Positions 1 to 8,566 of a DNA stretch of 64,000 nt are shown piece by piece. Within the stretch, counting starts at the first letter, position 1. Each line of letters begins with the position of its first letter. The DNA is taken from contig NZ_CP104467.1 in assembly GCF_025369935.1 (NCBI RefSeq), positions 2,425,001-2,489,000 of the forward strand, given 5' to 3'. This DNA is from Paenibacillus andongensis (GTDB lineage Bacteria; Bacillota; Bacilli; Paenibacillales; NBRC-103111). Under the pieces are notes generated by a model. It made no database searches. It was given only the letters and a program-made list of their open reading frames with translations, and was not told the origin of the DNA. The translations under genes were made by a program, and so were the position numbers.

Positions 1-1
1 A

Positions 2-973
2 TTGAAAGCGCTGACAGAGATAGCGGAGAATAATCGTCATCGTAGCGTCGCCAAGACGGAAGGGGTATGGGGTAAGTTCTTAAAGGAAGTCAAAAGGGAC
101 TATTGGTTATATCTCATGCTGCTGCCGGGTGTAATTTATTTTCTGATTTTCCGTTATGTTCCGATGTGGGGGCTGGTCATTGCGTTTCAGAATTACATGC
201 CGTTCCTCGGAATCGCCAAAAGTGAGTGGGTAGGCTTCGCTCATTTTCATGCGTTGTTCACAAGTCCCGATTTCTGGATGCTGTTGCGAAATACCGCGAT
301 CCTAGCGGCGTACAACATTTTTCTATTTTTTCCATTACCTATCATTATCGCGCTAATGCTCAATGAAGTCCGGCATGAAGTGTTCAAGAAGTTTGTCGTT
401 TTGCTGGTTTATGTTCCGCATTTTCTGTCTTGGGTTATTGTTGTTAGCTTTTTTTACTTTTTCTTTACGATCGAGAACGGTATTGTCAATGAGATCTTGC
501 AGTCCCTCGGATTCCAGAAAGTACATTTTCTGGACAGCACTCGTTGGTTTAGACCGATGGTCACCCTGGAAGTCATATGGAAAGAGACGGGATGGGGAAC
601 GATTATCTTTATGGCGGCGCTGGCTGGCGTCAATCCTCAGCTTTATGAGGCGGCCCGTATGGATGGGGCGAACCGCTGGCGGCAGCTATATCACATTACA
701 CTGCCTTCGATTCGAAGCACTATCGTCATCCTGTTGATTCTGCGGCTGGGATCGTTTCTCGATACCGGCTTCGAACAAATCTATCTGATGCTGAATACGC
801 TCAACCGAGAAGTCGGGGAGGTGTTCGACACCTACGTATACACGGTGGGGATCTTAGGCGGCCAATTCGGCTTCAGTGCGGCGGTTGGCATGTTCAAGTC
901 AGTGATCGGACTTGTTTTGGTTTTGCTCACAAACCGGCTGGCCAAAAAATTCGGGGAAGAAGGCATTTACTAA
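2..973 (+). CDS. LplB-type sugar ABC transporter permease (5' end uncertain)
   Basis: Inner-membrane permease of a binding-protein-dependent oligosaccharide importer (CUT1 class, LplB/YteP family). About six hydrophobic segments are visible, starting with the YLMLLPGVIYFLIF stretch near residue 35. The cytoplasmic EAA loop that contacts the ATPase reads EAARMDGANRWRQLYHITLP near residues 215-235. The length of 323 aa matches the family. The apparent TTG start is at base 2 with no room to see a ribosome-binding site, so the true start could lie before the window. It is followed after 30 bp by the partner permease and then the binding protein. As usual for these systems no ATPase gene is present; a shared MsmX-type ATPase encoded elsewhere is presumed. 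Confidence 0.9.
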   Translation: MKALTEIAENNRHRSVAKTEGVWGKFLKEVKRDYWLYLMLLPGVIYFLIFRYVPMWGLVIAFQNYMPFLGIAKSEWVGFAHFHALFTSPDFWMLLRNTAILAAYNIFLFFPLPIIIALMLNEVRHEVFKKFVVLLVYVPHFLSWVIVVSFFYFFFTIENGIVNEILQSLGFQKVHFLDSTRWFRPMVTLEVIWKETGWGTIIFMAALAGVNPQLYEAARMDGANRWRQLYHITLPSIRSTIVILLILRLGSFLDTGFEQIYLMLNTLNREVGEVFDTYVYTVGILGGQFGFSAAVGMFKSVIGLVLVLLTNRLAKKFGEEGIY

Positions 974-1003
974 GCTTACAGGAGAGGAGGTGAGGGCAAA
1001 GAT

Positions 1004-1876
1004 ATGTACAGATCATGGGGCAGTAAGCTGTTCGATAGCGTTAATTATTTTCTTTTATTTCTGATGGCCGTGATTACTGTCGTTCCGTTTCTGCTCAACG
1101 TGACCGGCTCGTTCGCAGCTCCCAAGGAAGCTCTCCAGAAAAGCTTTGTGATCATCCCAGAGACGTTTTCACTCGCCGCTTACCGGTACATTTTCAGCAC
1201 GAATACGATTCCGCACTCGTTATGGGTCACGATTTTCATCACAGTTGCTGGAACGGCCATTAACATTGTGCTTACCGCCTTGATGGCGTTTCCTTTGGCC
1301 AATAAACGGCTAAGGATACGCAAGCCGGTCATGCTGATGGTCATTTTCTCCATGCTGTTCAGCGGAGGTATGATTCCGACCTATTTGGTCGTGAAAAATC
1401 TAGGATTGCTCGACACTTATGGGGCACTACTGCTTCCCGGGGCCATTAGTGCCTTTTATCTGATCATATTGAAAAACTTTTTCGCTCAGCTGCCGGATGA
1501 ACTGGAGGATTCGGCCCGAATCGACGGCGCTAGCGATCCACAGATCTTGTTCATGATCGTGATTCCGCTGTCGATGCCGGCGATTGCGACATTAACACTG
1601 TTCTATGCAGTCGGGCATTGGAATCAATTTCTAAACGCTCTTCTCTATATTAATGATGCAAGCAAGTTCCCGATCCAGGTATGGCTGCGTCAAATCGTCC
1701 TTTTGTCACAAACCGGCATAGGTGATTCCGCCAACAACTTCGAGGGGGTGATTCCGCCGGGGAAAACGATCCAAATGGGTGTAACAGTCGTATCCACAGT
1801 TCCCATCCTGCTTGTATATCCTTTCTTGCAACGGCATTTTGCGAAAGGCGTGCTGCTCGGGTCCGTAAAAGAATAG
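1004..1876 (+). CDS. LplC-type sugar ABC transporter permease
   Basis: Second membrane subunit (LplC/YtcP family) of the oligosaccharide importer begun by the gene just upstream. At 290 aa it has the normal family size. It shows an N-terminal membrane segment (residues about 10-30), several further hydrophobic helices and the EAA loop, with ELEDSARIDGASDPQILF around residues 165-182. The C-terminus ends in the typical FAKGVLLGSVKE. A GGAGAGGAGGTGAGG ribosome-binding region lies 9-20 bp before the ATG. It should pair one-to-one with the upstream permease and receive substrate from the lipoprotein encoded next. Confidence 0.92.
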   Translation: MYRSWGSKLFDSVNYFLLFLMAVITVVPFLLNVTGSFAAPKEALQKSFVIIPETFSLAAYRYIFSTNTIPHSLWVTIFITVAGTAINIVLTALMAFPLANKRLRIRKPVMLMVIFSMLFSGGMIPTYLVVKNLGLLDTYGALLLPGAISAFYLIILKNFFAQLPDELEDSARIDGASDPQILFMIVIPLSMPAIATLTLFYAVGHWNQFLNALLYINDASKFPIQVWLRQIVLLSQTGIGDSANNFEGVIPPGKTIQMGVTVVSTVPILLVYPFLQRHFAKGVLLGSVKE

Positions 1877-1932
1877 GAAAGACGGCTCGGAAGCGGAAAA
1901 CCATTTCAATACAAATATGGAGGTTATGCTTT

Positions 1933-3429
1933 ATGAGTACAGGGTTTAAGAGAATAGCACCTGCGGTCTCGTTACTGCTTATCGCGGCTTTGACTGGATG
2001 TTCCGGAAGCAGCAATCCATCTGCAGCGGGCAGTACGGATTCGTCAGCGCCTTTTCGAATCAAAATGATGAGCCAATTTGAAACGGCAGAGCCCCCGACA
2101 GCGGACAACCCCGTTGTGAAATACATCGAACAGCAGACGAATACGAAGCTCGATATCACATGGGTGCTGAACTCCAATTATACAGATAAATTGAATGTAT
2201 CGATGGCATCCGGGGACCTGCCGCAAGCGATGCTTGTCGTCAATCCGCAGGATACAGTCATCGTCAGCGCCGCGCAAAGCGGGTTCTTCTGGGATGTTGA
2301 GCCCTATTTGAAGGACTATCCGAACCTAAGCAAATTGGATAAAGATACGCTGAACAATACCCGGATCAACGGCAAAATCTACGGTCTTTACCGGGGCCGT
2401 TATCCGGAAAGGATCGTCATGTATTACCGGAAGGATTGGCTGAACAATGTCGGGATCAAAGAGCCGCCTAAAACCGTGGACGATTATTACAATGTGCTAA
2501 AAGCGTTTGCTTCGAACGACCCGGATAAAGACGGGAAGCAGAACACATGGGGCATCACCGAAAATAAAGATTTGGGCACTTACACGTTCCCGCTTATGTT
2601 CGGCGCGCCGTCCGGTTGGGGTTATATCAATAACCAGATGGTTCCCGATTTCATGACCAAGGAATTTGTGGACTACTTGAAATTCATGAAAAAGCTGTAC
2701 GACGAAAAGCTCCTCAACCAAGATTTTGCCACAGTGCCGGGCGCCAAAGTATCGGAGGATTGGACCAACGGGAAAATCGGCATCAGAGGAAACATCATCG
2801 AAGCTTACCGCGGCGAAACGTTCGTCGGCCTTGGCAAAACGCTGCCTGGCGCAGACGTTCACATCATTCCGGCGCTCGTATCGACGACCGGCCAAAAGCG
2901 GGTTGCCAAGGGCAGCGGCTACCTGGGCATGTATATGTTCCCGAAGTCGAGCGTTAAAACGGAAGCCGATTTGAAGAAGATTCTAAGCTTCTTCGACAAG
3001 ATGGCCGACGACAAGATGGTGAAGACGGTTCTGCTCGGCATTGACGGGGTTCATTTCAAGGAAGAGAACGGCGTACAGAAAATTTTGGACGATACGAAAT
3101 ACAACAAGGAAGTCGTGCCGCTCCAGCACCTCGCCATGCGGAGTATTTTGATCAACAACGGAACGCCGCTGGCGAAAGAGGCCATGGATACGCTTGCGGA
3201 AATCAAGCAGTACGGCGTTGCGGACGCATCGAGCGGACTCATTCTCAGCGACGACAACAAGAAGAAGCTGTCGACGAACAAAAAAATCATCGACGACGCA
3301 AAAATCAAATTCATCATGGGCGTTATTGACGAAGCGGGCTGGAACAAAGAGCTGGACAAGTGGAAACAGTCGGGCGGCGGCGACGTCATGAAGGAATATA
3401 CCGAGCTGTACAACAAATACAAGAAATAA
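1933..3429 (+). CDS. LplA-type extracellular solute-binding lipoprotein
   Basis: Substrate-binding lipoprotein of the importer. The signal peptide ends in a lipobox, ALTGC, with Cys23 as the predicted lipidated residue, so the protein is anchored on the outer face of the membrane. A serine/glycine-rich linker precedes a bilobal binding fold of about 460 residues (498 aa in total, the usual LplA size). Motifs such as YYRKDWLNNVGI and the DPDKDGKQNTWGIT loop, resembling a calcium-binding loop, are typical of this subfamily. The gene is GC-rich compared with block D. It is last among the transport genes and is followed 31 bp later by a hydrolase gene. The ligand cannot be read from sequence; neighbours suggest a fucose- or galactose-containing oligosaccharide. 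Confidence 0.92.
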   Translation: MSTGFKRIAPAVSLLLIAALTGCSGSSNPSAAGSTDSSAPFRIKMMSQFETAEPPTADNPVVKYIEQQTNTKLDITWVLNSNYTDKLNVSMASGDLPQAMLVVNPQDTVIVSAAQSGFFWDVEPYLKDYPNLSKLDKDTLNNTRINGKIYGLYRGRYPERIVMYYRKDWLNNVGIKEPPKTVDDYYNVLKAFASNDPDKDGKQNTWGITENKDLGTYTFPLMFGAPSGWGYINNQMVPDFMTKEFVDYLKFMKKLYDEKLLNQDFATVPGAKVSEDWTNGKIGIRGNIIEAYRGETFVGLGKTLPGADVHIIPALVSTTGQKRVAKGSGYLGMYMFPKSSVKTEADLKKILSFFDKMADDKMVKTVLLGIDGVHFKEENGVQKILDDTKYNKEVVPLQHLAMRSILINNGTPLAKEAMDTLAEIKQYGVADASSGLILSDDNKKKLSTNKKIIDDAKIKFIMGVIDEAGWNKELDKWKQSGGGDVMKEYTELYNKYKK

Positions 3430-3460
3430 CAGAAATAGCAATTGGAGCGTGAAATCATTG

Positions 3461-5941
3461 ATGAATGACCGAGAGCTTGTGTCTCGCGGAGATTTGCATT
3501 ACGAGCACACGGTCAAAAGAAGCGAAGGCGGGCTTCCGATCGGTAACGGTCGAATGGGAAGCCTGCTATGGACATCGCCGTCGGCCGTGAAGTTGCAAGT
3601 GAACCGCGTCGATGTGTATGCCAATGACCGCTCTACGAACAGCTTCAATCAACGGCATTTGGATTATGGCTACGCCTGCGGCTTCGTCGACATCGATTTT
3701 GTGGATTACGGGGAAGACGCGTTTCAGGACGGATCGGTACGCCAGCATTTAAGCTTATTCGATGCGACGGCCTCCATCCGCGGTAACGGAGTCGGTCTCG
3801 AAGCGTTCGCTTATGACCATAGCGATGTGTTCGCCATCAAAGTCGAAGATGGAAGGGCGAGCCCGCAAGGCATCAACATCAAGCTGAAGATGCTTCGGCC
3901 GGCGGAAGTCGCGACGAAAAGTCATTCGGCGGTTTCCAAGCTCATCATGCACAAGGACGTTATGATCTTGAAGCAGGAATTCAGGGAGGGCAGCTATTAC
4001 TGCTCTTCGGCGGTCGCGGTCGGCATCTCCGGCCGCGACGGGATCATCCGGATGAACGATGAGCTCGGCGGGAGGGCGCCGGTCACCGATTTTAGGGTTA
4101 GCAAAGTGCTCGGACAGCCGAATGAGACGGAAATGCGCCTATGCGTCAAACCGGGAACGGGGAGATTTGACATTTACGTCGCAAGCAGCGCCACCTTCGA
4201 TGAGAACGAGGATGTCATCTCTGCGGCAGTCAATCAGTTGGAAGCGGCAAGAAAAACGGGTTATGAGCGATTGCTGCAGGAGCATAAGCTTTGGTGGAAC
4301 GAGTTCTGGCAAAAATCCTACATCCGTTTAAGCAGTGATGACGGCAGCGCCGAATTTGTGGAGAAGCATTACACGTACTATGTGTATCTGATGGCGGCGA
4401 ACTCCAGGGGCGGAAAGTATCCCCCCAACTTTGGCGGCATGCTGCTGAGCCCGCGCGGGGATTTTAGGCATTGGGGAGCGATGCAGTGGTGGAGCAACCT
4501 CAGGCTGTACTACAATGCGCTTCTGCCGACAGGCCATAATGAATTGATGCAGCCCTACTTCGACATGTATTCGGGCATGTACGATTCGTGCGCCAAAGCG
4601 GCGGAGCAGCAGTGGGGCAGCAAGGGGATCTATATCCCCGAAACCGTGTGGTTCAACGGTGTGGATGAACTGCCCGAAGATATCGCTTCCGAGCTGAGAG
4701 AACTTTACTTGCTGCGCAAGCCTTGGGAGGAACGCTCCGAAAGATTCAAGCAATACGCGTATAATAAGCATCCGCATGAGAGCCGTTGGAACTGGAAGGG
4801 ACATGAAAAATGGGTGGACGGAAACCTGGTCTACTCCGATAAGGGCTGGGGCCCCTTCGGCTCCACGACCCACATGTTCTGGAATATCGTCGGCATCGCT
4901 TTTCATTATTGGACTTATTATGAATTCACCAAAGACCGGTCATGGTTGAAAGAGCGGGCATACCCGATGATCAAAGGAGCCGCGGAATTCCTGCGCAATT
5001 ATCCGCACATGCGTAAGGAAGATGATGGCAAATACCATATGTCCAATACGATTAGCGGCGAGAAGTACATCGGGGGTAAAGATACGATTCAAGTGATGTC
5101 GGTGCTTCACGGAATCATGCCGGTGCTGCTGAAAGCTGCTGAACTATTGGATGCTGATCGGGACATGCGTCCGGTGTGGGAAGAGTTTTACCTGAACCTC
5201 GCTCCGCTTCCGCGAAGCGATCATCCGGAGGCCGTCTATCGAACCAAAGAAGGCGAAGAGGCCATTTGGGTCGGCGCGCTCGGGCAGGTGCTGGACGATC
5301 ATCGGGACATCTCGAACGATCCGATGCGGGATTTTATTCTCTGTTCCTTAGAAACTGAGAAAGAAAATCCGGATTGGTTCCGGACAGGCAAAGCCACTCT
5401 CGCCTTTCAACGGGATATGCTGGGAGGAGACTGGAGCAAGGCGGTGAGCGAGATGTCATCCGTCTCCGTCATGCTAGCCGGTATGGGAGAGGCCGAAGCC
5501 TTTAAACAAGCAGTACTGGCACAGCTGGAATGCGTGAATGCCGATCGTGAGTACTGCTATTATGCCGATACAGGGAAAATCAAATATTACGACAATCGGC
5601 TGACGGTACGGGAGGGTGTTAACGCCGTCAGCGCGCAAAGGCTAGGAAATGTGGCGCACGGCTTGCAGTTAGCGCTCTGTCAAAGCCACCCGGGCGTTCC
5701 CGGCAAAGAGCCGGTCATTCGCGTGTTCCCGGCCATCCCGGACGGGTGGGACGCGGAGTTCTCGCTCTGGTGTCACGGAGGCTTTAAAGTGACGTCCGCA
5801 ATTCGCAAAGGTGTTGTCGAGTCGATTAGGATTGAATCCACGCTCGGCGGTATGTGCCGATTGCGCGATCCTTGGAACGGTTCATTGATTGAGTTTGACA
5901 CCGCAGCGGGTGAGACGTACAGCTTTAACGCAACAGAATAA
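3461..5941 (+). CDS. GH95/DUF5703-like glycoside hydrolase, cytosolic
   Basis: Predicted intracellular (alpha/alpha)6-barrel glycosidase of about 826 aa. The N-terminal part carries GLPIGNGRMGSLLW, the hallmark of the GH95 N-terminal domain and the related DUF5703. The middle holds barrel-type stretches such as HWGAMQWWSNLRLYYNALLP and GPFGSTTHMFWNIVG. The C-terminus resembles the GH95 beta-domain (GVPGKEPVIRVFPAIPDGW). There is no signal peptide, so it should act on imported oligosaccharides. An in-frame GTG exists at 3449, but GGAG at 3444-3447 suits the ATG at 3461 better. GH95 members are mostly alpha-L-fucosidases or alpha-L-galactosidases; the DUF5703 branch is not well characterised, so the substrate is inferred only. 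Confidence 0.75.
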   Translation: MNDRELVSRGDLHYEHTVKRSEGGLPIGNGRMGSLLWTSPSAVKLQVNRVDVYANDRSTNSFNQRHLDYGYACGFVDIDFVDYGEDAFQDGSVRQHLSLFDATASIRGNGVGLEAFAYDHSDVFAIKVEDGRASPQGINIKLKMLRPAEVATKSHSAVSKLIMHKDVMILKQEFREGSYYCSSAVAVGISGRDGIIRMNDELGGRAPVTDFRVSKVLGQPNETEMRLCVKPGTGRFDIYVASSATFDENEDVISAAVNQLEAARKTGYERLLQEHKLWWNEFWQKSYIRLSSDDGSAEFVEKHYTYYVYLMAANSRGGKYPPNFGGMLLSPRGDFRHWGAMQWWSNLRLYYNALLPTGHNELMQPYFDMYSGMYDSCAKAAEQQWGSKGIYIPETVWFNGVDELPEDIASELRELYLLRKPWEERSERFKQYAYNKHPHESRWNWKGHEKWVDGNLVYSDKGWGPFGSTTHMFWNIVGIAFHYWTYYEFTKDRSWLKERAYPMIKGAAEFLRNYPHMRKEDDGKYHMSNTISGEKYIGGKDTIQVMSVLHGIMPVLLKAAELLDADRDMRPVWEEFYLNLAPLPRSDHPEAVYRTKEGEEAIWVGALGQVLDDHRDISNDPMRDFILCSLETEKENPDWFRTGKATLAFQRDMLGGDWSKAVSEMSSVSVMLAGMGEAEAFKQAVLAQLECVNADREYCYYADTGKIKYYDNRLTVREGVNAVSAQRLGNVAHGLQLALCQSHPGVPGKEPVIRVFPAIPDGWDAEFSLWCHGGFKVTSAIRKGVVESIRIESTLGGMCRLRDPWNGSLIEFDTAAGETYSFNATE

Positions 5942-5972
5942 GGACATTTCCATTCAAAGGAGCGATTTTCAA

Positions 5973-6356
5973 ATGAAAACGTATCGTTTACAGCAACTTG
6001 CCGATGTTACGGAAGGACATATTTTGAAAGATATCATGCCTGGGGATTACATTTCTAATGGAGGTCTTGCCTTCGAGAAGCCTGGAGCACGCGCTCATAC
6101 CAACGATGGGCCGGGAGGCATCGACTATCACGTGCATGAAGATTGCGAAGCTTTCCTGATCATGCAGGGCAGGGGCGAGGTTGAAATCAAAGAACAAGCA
6201 GGCTCCATCATGCATCCCGTAAAGACGGGAGATATCGTTATTATTGAGCCGGGAGAGGACCATCACCTCATTTCAAGTGTGGATGATCCTATTGTCGTCG
6301 TTTGGTGCCATGCCGGACCGTCACGCAACAAAAATCAATTTAACGTAGATAAGTGA
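5973..6356 (+). CDS. Small single-domain cupin protein (copy 1)
   Basis: A 127-residue cupin_2 beta-barrel protein. Metal-ligand positions are visible in YHVHEDCEAF (first cupin motif) and GEDHHLISS (second motif). Small cupins of this kind beside glycosidase genes are often sugar-binding, mutarotase-like or isomerase-like proteins; no activity can be assigned. The start at 5973 has AAAGGAGCG 9-17 bp upstream; the reading frame runs open further upstream but overlaps the end of the hydrolase gene. It is a near-twin of the cupin at 51971-52333, with one short insertion (QAGSIM in place of a shorter segment) near residue 72. It belongs to a cupin/oxidoreductase/GH36 module that has lost its middle gene here. 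Confidence 0.85.
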   Translation: MKTYRLQQLADVTEGHILKDIMPGDYISNGGLAFEKPGARAHTNDGPGGIDYHVHEDCEAFLIMQGRGEVEIKEQAGSIMHPVKTGDIVIIEPGEDHHLISSVDDPIVVVWCHAGPSRNKNQFNVDK

Positions 6357-6367
6357 GGAAGAGAAGT

Positions 6368-6405
6368 ATGTTACCTTGGAAGAAGCGCTGAGAGAGGTGT
6401 AACCA
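6368..6405 (+). pseudogene. Deletion scar: tail of a Gfo/Idh/MocA oxidoreductase gene
   Basis: This 38-bp stretch aligns with the last codons of the oxidoreductase gene in the other copy of the module (about 53300-53337, encoding MLSVEEALKEAV). Shared blocks include a TGGA(A/G)GAAGC core and a GAGAGG/AAGAGG stretch, with one or two single-base gaps. In the intact copy the oxidoreductase lies between cupin and GH36; here only its tail remains between the same neighbours. It reads as an internal deletion of about 950 bp. The alignment was done by eye and is short, but its position between matching flanks makes chance unlikely. Confidence 0.7.
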
Positions 6406-6406
6406 T

Positions 6407-6492
6407 ATGTTGTATTTAGATGATTTGAAGAACCTCAAAGCCAGTGTCAGACTTTCCGATTGTACAATAGCTGACGAACGTGTGGTATCCTG
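6407..6492 (+). pseudogene. Displaced N-terminal codons of the GH36-like gene (frameshift)
   Basis: The ATG at 6407 opens a frame reading MLYLDDLKNLKASVRLSDC, matching the paralogue's start MLNLDDIKKIKSSVRLSDC at 53344. The frame runs off into a stop shortly after base 6490. Restoring a single base near 6489-6491 (a CC that would be CCC) joins this frame to the main one with exactly the paralogue's residue count. No slippery heptamer is present, so a true -1 mutation or a sequencing error is more likely than programmed frameshifting. Confidence 0.8.
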
Positions 6493-6504
6493 GAGAAATC
6501 ATGG

Positions 6505-8190
6505 GTGAATCATCTTCTAAACGCTAAAGTTGTGAACCGGTCCGATCATTCACTGCGGATTAGAGAGGTCGTACTTTTTTCCGGGGAGATGCCTTTCGCC
6601 CCCGATACGCCATTTTACGGTGAAGGCTTTCAAATGCTGACTCAATACGGAGGGACGCTTTCTTCGCCCTATGTGATCGGGGCTTACGGAAAAGATCGGG
6701 ACTTCTTCCGGATCCCCGAAACTCCGTTTCATGCGAACTTATGGACGGTATACAATCTTCTGGCCTTGTCTCCTCGTCATGAGGAGCACATGTTGATTGC
6801 CTTTACCTCATGCAACCGATTTTCCGGCGAGTTTCGATTCCGAAATTCATATCTCGAAGTGATTATGGATACCGAAGACTTGGAGCTGGGACCCGGTGAG
6901 TCATGGGAGTTGGAGCAATTCATGTTTGCTTCCGGAGCAGATCGCGATTTGCTTTTTCAACAATTGGCAGAGAGCCTCAATCGGAACCACCCCCGCCTGC
7001 TGTATCCTGAAATTCCTACGGGATGGTGTTCTTATTATTGCCTGCGTCCCATGACTGCAGAGGGACTTTACGAGAATGCCCGCAGTATGGTCCGGCGAAT
7101 CCCTGAACTGAATCGGATACAAATTGACGGGGGCTATGCAGCAGCTGATGGCGACTTCTTAGTACCGAGTGTCACGCTTGGATCGGACGTCAAAACAATT
7201 AGTGAAGGCATCCGGGCGACCGGGATTGAAGCTGCCGGCTATATATCTCCCTTTATCGTAGAACCGGGGTCGAAGCTAATGCTTGAGCATCCGGATTGGC
7301 TTGTTCAAGATCAGGAAGGCAAGCCGTTCAATGGAATCGGTCAGAAAAAGAAGCGGCCAGAGAAGCAGTGGTATATGCTGGACGGGACGCATCCTGAAGC
7401 CCTAAACTATTTGCGGTCAACTGTCAGGGGTATGCATGATGAATGGGGGTGGCGCTATTTCAAGCTGGATTTCCTGCAATACGGCGCCTTGCCAGGATAC
7501 CGTTACGACAAACAGGCAACAAGAATCGAAGCATTTCGCAGTGGAATGAAGGCGATTATCGATGAAGTCGGGCACGACAGCTTTATTCTTGGGTGCAATG
7601 CTCCTTTCTGGCCGCTTCTTGGCTTGGTACACGGGAACCGGGTGACCAACGATATTGCACGGGACTGGAAACATGTCAGCGGCAACGCGGAAGAACTTTT
7701 TCCACGGAACTGGCAGAACGACATGTTGTGGTATAACGATCCGGATGTCCTTGTCCTTGAACAAGTAACGTTTCATGAACAGACGCTTGGCGGCGAAGTC
7801 ATGGAGAAGAAATCGGCCCTTTCCGAACAAGAATTCGAATTCCATAAAGCGGTTATTCTGGCATCCGGCGGGATGATCCTCAGCGGAGATTTAATCCCAG
7901 CTTTATCCGAGAAAAATATACGGGTATTGAAGAAGTTGTTGCCTCCTACGGGCAAAGCCGCCCGCTTTGAAGATGACACGTATACGATTGGACGAATCGA
8001 ATTGGAGCATCGTCATGTCATTTGCGCCTTCAACTTTGACGATCAGCCTAAAGATATCGGACTCAGCTTGGACGGGAGCTATCGGGTTTACGATTTTTGG
8101 ACTGATGAGGAAATAGGTACCTACACGAATGCGCTGAAACTTAACAATTTAGAACCTCATTGTGCCAAAGTATTTTATTATAAGGTTTAG
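6505..8190 (+). CDS. GH36-like alpha-galactosidase family hydrolase, N-terminus frameshifted (copy 1)
   Basis: Intracellular retaining glycosidase of the GH36/melibiase clan. Visible motifs are IPTGWCSYYC (substrate-binding loop), FKLDFLQYG with probable nucleophile Asp322, and RVTNDIARDW with probable acid/base Asp383; the 61-residue spacing fits GH36 enzymes. A beta-sandwich-like C-terminus follows. The frame opens only at GTG 6505 because of an upstream one-base loss. GGAG at 6492-6495 could serve that GTG, so a protein lacking 33 N-terminal residues might still be made. The paralogue at 53344-55137 is about 90% identical by eye. Alpha-galactosidase is the commonest GH36 activity, but the real linkage is unknown. 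Confidence 0.8.
   Translation: MNHLLNAKVVNRSDHSLRIREVVLFSGEMPFAPDTPFYGEGFQMLTQYGGTLSSPYVIGAYGKDRDFFRIPETPFHANLWTVYNLLALSPRHEEHMLIAFTSCNRFSGEFRFRNSYLEVIMDTEDLELGPGESWELEQFMFASGADRDLLFQQLAESLNRNHPRLLYPEIPTGWCSYYCLRPMTAEGLYENARSMVRRIPELNRIQIDGGYAAADGDFLVPSVTLGSDVKTISEGIRATGIEAAGYISPFIVEPGSKLMLEHPDWLVQDQEGKPFNGIGQKKKRPEKQWYMLDGTHPEALNYLRSTVRGMHDEWGWRYFKLDFLQYGALPGYRYDKQATRIEAFRSGMKAIIDEVGHDSFILGCNAPFWPLLGLVHGNRVTNDIARDWKHVSGNAEELFPRNWQNDMLWYNDPDVLVLEQVTFHEQTLGGEVMEKKSALSEQEFEFHKAVILASGGMILSGDLIPALSEKNIRVLKKLLPPTGKAARFEDDTYTIGRIELEHRHVICAFNFDDQPKDIGLSLDGSYRVYDFWTDEEIGTYTNALKLNNLEPHCAKVFYYKV
6603..6733 (+). repeat. 131-bp stretch identical to 53541-53671
   Basis: Every base of this segment inside the GH36-like gene is the same as in the second copy, including all third codon positions. 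The flanking parts of the two genes differ frequently at silent sites. This is the pattern left by recent gene conversion between paralogues. Confidence 0.9.
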
Positions 8191-8566
8191 AGCCACTTAT
8201 AAAGGTTATTGGAAAAATCACCCTCAAATGGCGGAAAGACTCCAAAGGCTTATCGAACGCTTTAAAGTGTAACAACGCGAGGATGCCCCTAAAGGCATCC
8301 TCGTTTATTTATGTGTGCCTTGATTTGTTATTAGTGAAGTGGTAATAAGGAAGGGGCGCTGCCAGTGCAAATGTTTGACAAACGAGAGTAGTGAGGAAGG
8401 TCGGATCAATAGTAGGCCTAAGGAATCTTGCATCACACCAAAACTTTTAACTATGCTGGCAGTTAGTTTAGAAGTATAATTTGTATGTTTAAAGGATCTA
8501 TCCTATATTAACAACTCTCGTCTACAATGAGAATTTGTATGCCAACTAGTGTGGGAGGGAATTTGT
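8191..8566. other. Intergenic region between block A and the AraC-type regulator
   Basis: The 376-bp gap holds the terminator at 8278-8310 and, at 8475-8480, a TATAAT that could be the -10 box of the regulator gene, although no good -35 box lies 16-18 bp before it. No further open frame or RNA gene is evident. Confidence 0.5.
8278..8310 (+). terminator. Rho-independent terminator of block A
   Basis: A perfect 10-bp stem (CGAGGATGCC / GGCATCCTCG) with a 6-base loop is followed by TTTATTT. It lies 88 bp after the GH36-like gene and ends the block A transcript. Confidence 0.85.

Noticed and set aside
1650..2177. Long minus-strand open frame opposite the permease and binding-protein genes
   Set aside because: It is antisense to two well-supported genes, has no domain or ribosome-binding site, and its composition reflects the opposite strand's codons. 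The same applies to similar antisense frames across the window.
6480..6505. Programmed -1 frameshifting to join the two parts of the GH36-like gene
   Set aside because: No slippery heptamer or downstream structure is evident at the junction; a one-base loss explains the data.
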